A stretch of 61,088 bases of DNA from Chlamydomonas sphaeroides (Eukaryota; Chlorophyta; Chlorophyceae; Chlamydomonadales; Chlamydomonadaceae): contig BDDC01000407.1 in assembly GCA_001662425.1 (NCBI GenBank), positions 1-61,088 of the forward strand, written 5' to 3'. The notes beneath the pieces are model-generated. The model saw only the letters and a list, made by a program, of their open reading frames with translations. It was not told where the DNA came from and searched no databases. Below are positions 52,901-61,088 of this stretch, one piece after another. Position 1 is the stretch's first letter, and every line of letters begins with the position of its first letter. Both the position numbers and the translations under genes were made by a program.

Positions 52901-55900
52901 ATGGAGTGCTATGGTGAACCCATGATCCCAAAACCCTGGTGCAGGTTTGGCGCGACGCTGTGGGCTACGTTGACCAGGACCTGTACTCGCTGCTTCGCTT
53001 CATGTGCGAGAAGCGCTTCCGCGCGCACTCCGTCGTGCTGCGCAACTTCAACTTCCTCAACATGTGCGAGCAGGTGCGGCACCCGGCTGACATGCAACCG
53101 GTTGCCGGGGCATGCGCCACATCAGATCAGATCGGATCAGATCGGATCAGGTCAGTGCACAGCGTGAGCACGCTGTGGCGCACTCGTGGTGCCGGCCGGC
53201 TACCTGCCCATGTGCGACCAGCGGCGGCCGCGAGGACCCACCACCACCATGCAGCCCGCACATCCGGCTCTCTGCAACCGGTGCACGCGCGCGTTGAGGC
53301 GTTGAGCGGCGGCGGCGGCGGCCTGCCGTCTGCTGTGGGGTCGCTACGCGGCGCGCGCGGGCGTTGCTGTGCTACAGCGCTGCTGACGGCCGTCCTCCTG
53401 GAGCCCACGCAGCCCGCGTGCGCGCCCCGGCGCCTCAGCCTCAGCGCCTGGAGGCCGAGCTGAGCGAGGTGTACTTCACCGCCTGGCTGCTGGTCTTCTT
53501 GGTGCCTGAAGACACAAACACACACGCGCTCCCCCTCGGCCTCGTTCCCCGCCTCCCGCCCCCCAACCTCAGTGCCTGGAGGCCGAGCTGAACGAGGTCT
53601 ACTCCCACGCCTGGCTGCTGGTGTTCATGATGGCGCTGCTGCTGCTGTACAACCGGGTGGTGTACCAGATCGTGTGGATCACGTGCCTCTGCATCGCCTC
53701 CATGGCCTGCATGAGCGGCAACCTAAGGTGCGGAGCGGGCGCGCGCCAGAGATCTAGAGATCTGCATCTCATCTCCGGACGGTGATGCCTGCGCGTGGGG
53801 CAAGGGCGCGATCATAGTGGGGCGCTGCCCTTGGTGGAGCGCTGCGTGTCGTTGCCGTACGTGGCCGTGCATGGCCGCCTTGTGTGGGTTTGGGGAGCCC
53901 AGGCGGCGCGCCCCGGGGGACTGGGCAAGGGGCGATGGGGACAGAGCGGGGTCCTGTCCTGCTCATGTGCCCGTGTCCAGGGCGGCGTGGTGGCGGGCGG
54001 TCCTCTGCAGGCGGCTGCAGGCCGCCTGCCCCTGCCGGCCCTGCCGGAATAGCCTAGCGCCGCACCAACGATGCTGCACATGCCGCGTGCGACGCCCCGC
54101 AGATGGGTGATGAAGAAGACGGCACGCGAGGCTCGGAACCTGTGGCGCAAGATCCAGGGTGCGCCGAGCTGGCCTGGGATGCCCTGTGACACGTAGTCAC
54201 GGCTGATATGCCACTGTCACATGAGAGCAAGTGCGACAGCTGCAGCTTGGGATAGCCGTCCAATGCCATTGTCAGGTGGCGCCAGGTCCAGGCTGAGCGC
54301 CGCATTCGAGGCACGGGGCCGTCTTGGGCGCAGGGCCGCTGGAGTTACAAGGCCCGCGGAACAGCTGTTGACCTGCCTGCACACACGAGTTTTACTCCCT
54401 GTCAAACCAACATGGGAACACGCCGCTGCACAGAGATGGTGCCCACGGCAGGCGTGTCGCTCGCCGCCTTACCCCCAACCAAACCAAACCAAACCCCCAG
54501 GCATGGGCAACCTCGAGCACGACGAGGACGAGGCCAAGCCCGAGGCCGACGGCGACGGCGGCGGGGGCCACCCCCACCACGGCATGCCCCACAACCTCCA
54601 CGAAGCCGCCGAGCAGCTGGCGGCGCTCACCGCCGCCATCGGCAACCACCTGCACCTAGGCCACCATGGCCACGGCCACGGGCAGGCGCACGTACAGGAT
54701 CAGGCGCACGCGCACGTTGCCGGCAGCGGGCTAGGCCTGGGACTTGGCCACGGCCACGGCCATGGGTTCGGCCACGGCATGAAACCCGGCAGCGGGCACC
54801 CCAACGGCAACGGGCTGGGCATGGCCCACGGCCAAGGCAACGGTCTCGGCATGGCCAACGGTCTCGGCATGGCCAACGGTCTCGGCATGGCCAACGGTCT
54901 CGGCATGGCCAATGGTCTGGGCATGGCCAACGGGCTGGGTTTCGGCGGCGAGGGGCTGCCGGCGGGCGACCTGCGCGGGGCGGACCAGCGCTGCCAGCAG
55001 GCCAACGGTGGGTGCCGGGGCTGCTGCCTGGGCTGGGGCGTGGGCGAGTGGGTTGGGGCGTGGGCGTGTGGGCTTGGGCGTCGCGGGCTTGTGGCGGCGG
55101 GCGTGGCGTGCTGGCCTATGCTAGGCCGGCGTGCAGGCGTGTCGGTGCGTGTTGGTGTGCGCGTGCTGCCTCACGCCGACGCTCTCCGCACATGTGTTGC
55201 GTCGCGCCTGCGATCGCACCCCCGCAAGCCGCACCCGCTCGCTCGGCCCCACGGCGCTTCGCCCCCACGGCCGCGTCCGTGTGGGGCGGCGCGCCGTCGT
55301 CTCCCCGCCCTCGCCACAACCCCGCCCTCCTCCCCACAACCCCACCATGCTCATCCCCCCGCCAGGCCACGCAGCGGGCGGCCAGCCGTCCCTCAAGCAG
55401 CTGCGCTTCGCGCAGCCGCTGGGCGAGGCCAGCGAGGGGCATCGTGGCGCTGCAGAGCCGCAGAGCCTGCGCGCTGGACCGGGGCTCCGGAGCTCGGGGG
55501 ATGCGGCTCCGCGTGCAGGCACCGCTTGTGAGGCCGGCTGCTCGAGCCGCGGTGCGGAGGCGCCAGGCCCGGGCCCGGGCGCTGGGCAGCAGCCTGAGCA
55601 ACGCACGCCAGGGGGTGTGCTTGCGGCCGGCGCGGAGGGCGGGCCGGCGACGGGAGCCAGCGCGGATGCCGCGGACGCGCCGCCGCCGTTGGTGCCGCTG
55701 GCGGAAGGGGCCGGGCACAGAGCAGCGACGAATGGCTGTGGCGGCTCGGCGGCGCCGGCGTCTCCAAGGGCAGCCGCGGCGGCGGCAGAGCTTGATTGGT
55801 CAGTGGTGCCTGTCGCGGCGGCGGCGGCGGGGCGAGGTCCAACGGTGGCGGGCTGCGGCGGCTGGGAAGGGACGGGCCGGCCCGCCGGCAACGGCTGCGG

Positions 55901-58900
55901 CGCCAGCGCCAGCGCCGGCGCCAGCGCCGGCGCCAGCGGCCGCCGCCGAGCCGGCGCCGGCTTGGGGATTGTGAGCTGGGTAGAGTCGGGGCGCATGGCG
56001 CGGAAGGCGCTCGGCAGCAGGCGAGGCATGGTGTCGGCGTCGGCGGCCCTCCTCGGCGAGGCGCGCGGTGGCTGCGGCGGCGGCCCGGCGCCGTGGTTGC
56101 CCGAGCTGGACCGGGCGGCGGCGGCGGCGGCGGCGGCAGCTGGTGGCTGGCGGCGGCGGCGGCACGCCGGCCCAGGGCCAGTCGCGGAGAGCACCGTCAC
56201 CAACCCGCTCTACACGCCAATGCTGGCTGGCGGCGGCGGCGGCGGCATGGGGCAGGCCAACGGCGCCATGGGCGGCATGTCGTACGGCATGCCGGGCGGC
56301 GGCGGCATGGGGATGGCCGGCGGCGGCATGGGCATAGGCGCGATCGCTGCCGCTGCTGCCGCGCCGTACGGCGGCAATGGTGCTGTGGCGGCGCCGGCCG
56401 ACGGTCAGTGGGGTTCCAACGAGTCCAATGGCGGCAACGGTGAGGCCGACCCGGACGCGTACATCGACGCCGAGGCCGTCAGTCGGTCCGAGAGCTCCGG
56501 ATCTACATCCGGATCTGGATCCGACAAGAAGGGCGGCAAGGAGGAGGACGCGGAAACCGTGCACAGCGAAAGATCCATCCTGGAGCACGAGCTGGCTTCT
56601 GGCATCGAGGAGAAGATCACGAGATTGTTCTTCTTTGGCAAGCCGCACTTGCTGCTGTGGATCTTCAACGTGATCTTCGCGCAAGCCTCGCTGACCATGA
56701 CCATGTCCATGGCCTTCGTCATCCCGTACGACAAGTTTGACTCCATCCGTGACGTGGCGCAGCCCATCTACGTCTGGCTACCCGTCGTACTGATCAACCT
56801 CTACCTCGTGTTCTACGGCTGCTGGGTGTTCCTGCCGCAGTACGCGCTGCTGTCCGTGACGGGCGTCCTCGAGCCGCACGAGGTGCGGGGAAAGCGGTCG
56901 GAGCAGCGCTTGTAGTTGGCTGGTGTGTGCGCACGGGGAGGGGCAGGCAACTGCAGTACACGCCGCTGTCCGTGACGGGCGCGCAGCATTCACGCCACCA
57001 AGTCCCTACAGCACAGCGACCACAGCGCGGCTTGGCGCTGGTGGCGACTCCGCCACCTGCCAGGCGCGGCGCATCCCACTGACCCAACTCACCGCCCCCC
57101 TGCTGCACCGCTTCCCCGCCCCCGCCAGGTCATGATTGAGATCAAGCGCAGCAAGACGCAGGACGAGAGCGAGGAGGGCGTGGCTGCGTGAGTCCACCAC
57201 AGCTCTTTGGGCTCCCAACCCTAAATGTGTCACATAGATGCACGCACATGCGCCTCGCAGTGCCGCGTGAGGCCCCCTCGCCGTGGCAGCTGGCCTCCCG
57301 ATGCGGGCCGATGTCCGCCGCCTGTCGCTCCCTCCCTCCACTGCTGCTCACCTCCGCAACCCCCTCCGCCCCCAGCGTGGTGCTGGAGCACCTGACCGAG
57401 TACTTTGTGGGCAAGCACGACGGCGAGACCACCCTGTCCACCGCCTTCATCGTGTCGCTGGCGTCGCAGGTGCGCTGCGATGGGGGGCAGCGCCGCTTGC
57501 CGGATAGGATCCCAGTCGTGCTCGTCGCGGCTGTGCGTCGAGGGAGCGGCTGCCGGTCCACCGCGCCATGCGCCGTGCTGCGGTCGTTGCTGCACGGCTC
57601 GCGCGCCGCGACGGCGCAGCAAACGACGTGGCCGCGGCAAGGGCCGCGCACGGCGCGTTGCTGTCTGGTGCTGGAGCGTGCGTTGCATGGTGTGAACCCA
57701 CATGGGAGGGGCTCCCCCTCTCATGATGGGTGTTTTGGGGGGCCAAAACAGCGGCTTTAGTCATGTTCCCGACAAACGTTGACCCGGCAGGCCCCACCTA
57801 CAGGTGTTAGGCAAGGTTTCCACAAGGGAACATGACTAAAGTGGTCCTTTTTGGTTTTAGTTGGGGGGTTTTAAGGGCCCACGGAGCCCAAACCCAACAC
57901 GTTTCCCTGCGCTCCGCCTCTTCCCCGCCCGGTTCAAACCATCAGTAGGTGCAGCAACGTACTGTGCATGCCCAGCGTCAAGTTTGCATAAGATTTCACG
58001 CAGTTTTAAGGGTTTTAGCCCAGTTTCAACAGCTCACGCACCCACTGCCGTCAGCACCGCAGCGCCACGGCGCCAACACATCACCACAGCACCAACACAA
58101 GCCAAGCGCTACACAGCATATCGGCGCATGGCGTGAAAGTTCCGCGCGCGCTTGAGGCCCGGCACGCTGAAAGCGCGGTTATTGTTGTTCAGGGGCTGCC
58201 AGGGGCCTAGGGGGCGTGTCAGCGACCAGCCTCCCGAAAGGGCCAGGGCTGCCACAGGGCCTTTTCAGGGGCTACATATGCCACTAGAAGCAGTTAGGTT
58301 GATCGGCAGGCCTTTTCGTGTGGTGCAGCTGGCCGCGATTTCGCGCATGCTGCCCACCAACTTCTCAAATAGGGCTTCGAGGGGCCGCCTCAGTGCTTGA
58401 AGTACCGTCATACGTGATTAGAAAGCCATCTAACTACGTATAATGCACTCCTCGCGTATCTGTGGCGACATGCACGAGCATGGGGGGAAGACCTCTGGGC
58501 TCGGCCCAATATGGTGCCCCTCCCATGTGGTGTGAACCTGCCTCTGCGCCTTCGTGCGTCGCATGGTTTGAACCTGCCTCTGCGCCTCCGTGCGTCGCAT
58601 GGTTTTGACCTGCCTCCGCGCCTCCGTGCGTCGCATGGTTTTGACCTGCCTCCGCGCCGCCGTGCCTCCGTGCCTCCGTGTGCCTCCGGGCCCAGGCCGG
58701 CATCATCCTGGGCCGCGACTACAAGGCCGACAAGCACATCAACAAGGCCGCGCTCAAGCCCATGTACAAGGAGTTCATGGCCATCTGGCACGACGTCGCC
58801 TGGTACGGCGAGCTGACCAGCACCTACTGCATCAAGAGTGAGTTTACCGGAAGCGCATGCGGTGCGCTATGACACGTGTGACGTAACGACATGCGGAGCG

Positions 58901-61088
58901 CGCGCCACAACCCAATGAATGCGCTCCCCGCCGCCGCGTCCTCCTCCCAATGGCTCCCGCACCCAGACACAGCCGAGACGGAGGCGCTTGAGCAGGCCTT
59001 TACGCAGCTCGGCAGCCAAACGCACCGCCACCAAACCCAGCCCCCTTCACCCGTAACCACTTACCTGCCCCTCCCGACTCCCGACCGCCTGTCCATGCAG
59101 CCAAGACGGAGGAGTTCGAAGAGGCCTTCAAGGAGCTGGACGAGGACGGTAGCGGCGCGCTGTCGTTCGGCGAGCTGGCCAACATGATCCGATCGCTGGG
59201 CACGTACGCCACTACAGGCGATGTGGAGGCGATGCTGTGGGAGATCGACATTGACAACAGCCACTCCATCGGCTACGATGAGTTTGTCAAGTTCTGCACG
59301 TACGCGTTCTTCGACCGCCGCCACATGGGTGAGCGCGGGCCTGCCTGGTACCGTGTGCGTGCGCGGCACGATGGGGGGTATGGGGTGGGGGGAACGTGTG
59401 GTCGCGAGGCGGCGCATCGCGCATGGTTGGACTGTGAGAGCGCATTCGCGTGCGCGTGGACATCGATCGCATCATGTGTGCAAGTGTGAAGTAGAACAGA
59501 ACCCCATCGCGTGATGTGTGATCGCAGATGGTAGGTAACAGAAAGTAGCGTGCGAGTGCGAGTGCTGTTACGTCGGGTGGTCAGCTCGCCACGTACGCCG
59601 CCCCGCCCAGCTGCCGCCGCTCGCCGGGTAGCTGGCACCAGCACCGCCCTCCTGCCCCGCGCCGCCAACGTGCTCATGGCCCCCACAACCCACAGCCCCG
59701 TACGTGCCCCAAACGGTCAGAACACGGCCCCCAAACCCTCCGCGACCCGCCCGGCCCCGCCCGGCCCCTGCTCCCTGCTCCCCTCAGGCTACATTGACAT
59801 GGATGCGCTCATGGACGGCATGGAGCGGCTGGGCATGCCCATCAACGAGATGCAGGTGGGCGCGGCGATGCGGGGCCACCACGACCCGGGACGGCCATCA
59901 GGTGTCTGCATGCGGCGCTGGGGGCCAGCTGGCGGCCACACAGCAGCGGCAGCGGCGGCGTCGCTGCCATGCTGCATCGTGTACCCCCTGCGGCGAGGTG
60001 GCAGGAGCGGGGCGCTGCCTGCCACGCGCTTATCAGACCTGCACGGCTGGCGCTCCTCGCAAACCTGGGCATATAACGACATGCTGCGCGGGGTGGGGAA
60101 AGCTACGCTGCGCCGCCAACCCCTGGGTAGCGGTGGGCGCCGCCCCAGCCCCACCCCAGATTCACAACTAGCTCGTGACTCCCAGGGCCCTCCCCCGCCC
60201 CCGCCACAGGCCACCGTGCTGCTTGGCGTGGCCCACTGCGAGCCGGGCGAGGAGGTCAAGGTCACGCTGCGGCAGTTCTTCGAGCTGTACGAAAAGGTAC
60301 GACAGCTTGCGGCCGGCGGCCGGCGCGCAGCGGCGGCGCGGCGGCAGGACGGCTGCGCCCGTGCCCGCGAGCTGTCTTTCTGGCCCGGGCCATGGCGATG
60401 GCCCTACCCCCTCCGCCGCCTCTGGTCCCCTACTGTAGCGCTGCCGCCGCCTCACGCGTTGCTCGCACCCGCACGGCGCCTCGCTCGCTCCCCGTGTGGT
60501 GCTCCAAGGGGCTGCCCCCGGGCCGTGCGTCATAGAAGCGGCCGCTGGTCCTCCGCCGCCCAGTGGCGTCAGCCGTTGCCGCCCAATCGCCGAGCCGCCC
60601 AACCGCTCAACCGCTGCCGCCCGCAGGTGTCGTTCGAGGACGAGGACGAGGAGGGCGGCACCGATAAGGAGGGCAGCGCCAGCAAGTCGTTCATGGGCAG
60701 GGCGCTGTCGGTGCTGCGCGCGCCCAGCGCCTTCTTCCAGCAGGTGCGCCGTACACGCCGTACACGTTGGCTGTCGCTGTCGTACCACACATGTGCGTGT
60801 ACGGCGGGCAGCTGCAAACAAACGACAACAAGCACGCTACGGCGCATGGCGCCGCCAGCGCCCTGCAGCACGCAGGCAGGCTACCAGGCGCCCCGCTGCC
60901 CTCCCCTTTGCACAGCGGCGGCGTGCAGGTTGACATGCCGCGGCTTGCCACGCCGCGCGCCACCCCCTTCCCCTCCGCCGCCGCGACGCCCCTCCGCCGC
61001 CGCGGCGCCGGCCGCGGCGCTGCCCTCGCCATGCGCCCCTTACCTTGCCTGCCTCCCTCCCTCCCTCCCTCCCTCCCTCCCTCCCTCC
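49957..61088 (+). CDS. MLO-like seven-TM protein with C-terminal EF-hands (3' end beyond window)
   Basis: Exons: 49957-50133, 50757-50873, 51288-51404, 51735-51839, 52321-52391, 52631-52697, 52945-53073, 53573-53727, 54103-54158, 54501-55007, 55366-56882, 57129-57187, 57376-57469, 58696-58837, 59101-59328, 59788-59855, 60210-60296, 60627-60743; phases close, giving 1271 residues so far with no stop reached. MLO hallmarks: TM1 LTALFLIFLGITLAWDLL; TM2 RVKEELLALGVVSLVLLFLE (the MLO KIKEELMLLGFISLLL motif); then ICIPSGG; TM3 IHAAHYLLFYLAIVHILFSL; a TM pair in exon 53573; TM6 KPHLLLWIFNVIFAQASL; TM7 ending FLPQYALLSVTG. The loop between TM5 and TM6 is expanded to nearly 600 disordered residues. 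After TM7 come two canonical EF-hand loops, DEDGSGALSFGE (about 1118-1129) and DIDNSHSIGYDE (about 1154-1165). Plant MLOs bind calmodulin and act as Ca2+-linked channels or regulators in the plasma membrane; here Ca2+ sensing seems to be built in. Confidence 0.85.
51651..51693. repeat. GCCCTG hexanucleotide repeat
   Basis: About seven copies of TGGCCC in the intron between MLO exons 51288-51404 and 51735-51839. A GGAAGC hexamer repeat lies nearby, about 51938-51967. Confidence 0.93.
52813..52865 (+). pseudogene. Relic duplicate of MLO exon 52945-53073 inside the preceding intron
   Basis: TGGCGCGACCGGTGGGGCTA and the following bases closely match the start of the next real exon (TGGCGCGACGCTGTGGGCTA...). 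They translate WRDRWGYVYQDL against WRDAVGYVDQDL, then similarity fades and a TAG stop follows. Read as a decayed partial exon duplication. Confidence 0.6.
53116..53156. repeat. GATC-rich simple repeat
   Basis: Tandem CAGATCGGAT-type units in the MLO intron just after exon 52945-53073. Confidence 0.85.
53445..53501 (+). other. Duplicate of the 5' part of MLO exon 53573-53727
   Basis: 57 nt bounded by CAG and GTGCCT, encoding RLEAELSEVYFTAWLLVFL. This is nearly the same as the start of the following exon (CLEAELNEVYSHAWLLVFM). It is phase 0 at both ends, so it could be included without a frameshift, skipped, or used as an alternative start of the helix. It was left out of the main model because it would duplicate the membrane segment. 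Confidence 0.6.
54830..54945 (+). repeat. 18-bp coding repeat, GLGMAN x6
   Basis: Six tandem copies of AACGGTCTCGGCATGGCC, each encoding NGLGMA, inside MLO exon 54501-55007 in the expanded cytoplasmic loop. The frame is kept throughout. Confidence 0.95.
57731..57750. repeat. Small perfect hairpin, TGTTTTGG/CCAAAACA
   Basis: 8-bp perfect arms with a four-base G loop, just upstream of a larger inverted repeat in the same MLO intron. Confidence 0.7.
57755..57841. repeat. Perfect 16-bp inverted repeat, hairpin or MITE-like
   Basis: CTTTAGTCATGTTCCC at 57755-57770 is the exact reverse complement of GGGAACATGACTAAAG at 57826-57841, with 55 bp between. It lies in the 1.2-kb MLO intron 57470-58695, whose base composition here differs from the surroundings. 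It may be a small inverted-repeat element or a structured intronic RNA. Confidence 0.8.
58526..58685. repeat. About 35-bp minisatellite, four copies
   Basis: Four degenerate copies of a unit containing GAACCTGCCTCTGCGCCTCC and GTGCGTCGCATGGTTT, ending at the acceptor of MLO exon 58696-58837. The C/T-rich repeat therefore forms the polypyrimidine region of that splice site. Confidence 0.88.
61038..61088. repeat. CCCT microsatellite at window edge
   Basis: (CCTC)n reaches the end of the window, in what is probably the next MLO intron. The final exon or exons lie outside. Confidence 0.9.

Overview
This window is nuclear DNA from a GC-rich chlamydomonadalean (volvocine-type) green alga. The evidence is: coding exons with strong G/C third-position bias; many 50-500 bp GT-AG introns ending in CAG; long homopolymeric Ala/Gly/Gln/Pro tracts inside real exons; candidate UGUAA poly(A) signals; and plant/algal families (plastid enoyl-ACP reductase, MLO). 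The species cannot be named from the sequence. Almost all genes are split, so the gene models below were assembled by hand from splice sites, reading phase and protein-family logic. Exon phases close in every model given, except where stated. Two runs of N (17983-18325 and 32987-33238) are assembly gaps.

Layout. 1-3698 (minus): two tandem copies of a small four-TM membrane protein gene, the left one cut by the window edge. 5812-6791 (plus): a three-exon, 61-residue twin-CX9C protein (CMC4 type) with an apparent GC-AG intron. 8338-10977 (plus): a single-repeat Myb/SANT-like regulator. 14643-15386 (minus): an unrecognised proline-rich protein with a C-terminal membrane anchor. 15775-24934 (plus): a gene of about 20 exons that appears to fuse a beta-lactamase-like serine hydrolase domain to a type II thioesterase domain, both with altered catalytic residues. 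26832-30188 (plus): a bZIP factor. 34607-39073 (plus): plastid enoyl-ACP reductase (ENR1/FabI). 41165-47818 (plus): a very large BTB-BACK protein with His- and Gln-rich tails. 49957 to beyond the right edge (plus): an MLO-like seven-TM protein with two C-terminal EF-hands.

The genes do not form an operon or an obvious pathway cluster; this is ordinary eukaryotic gene order. ENR1 serves plastid fatty-acid synthesis, CMC4 the mitochondrial intermembrane space, and MLO plus EF-hand suggests membrane Ca2+ signalling. The Myb, bZIP and BTB proteins are regulatory. The most unusual locus is the beta-lactamase-like/thioesterase fusion: both halves belong to families that often work beside polyketide or peptide synthases, but here both look like pseudoenzymes. 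Other points worth attention are the MLO/EF-hand architecture with its duplicated exons, the GC-AG intron in CMC4, a perfect 16-bp inverted repeat in an MLO intron, and homogenised tandem copies of the four-TM gene.
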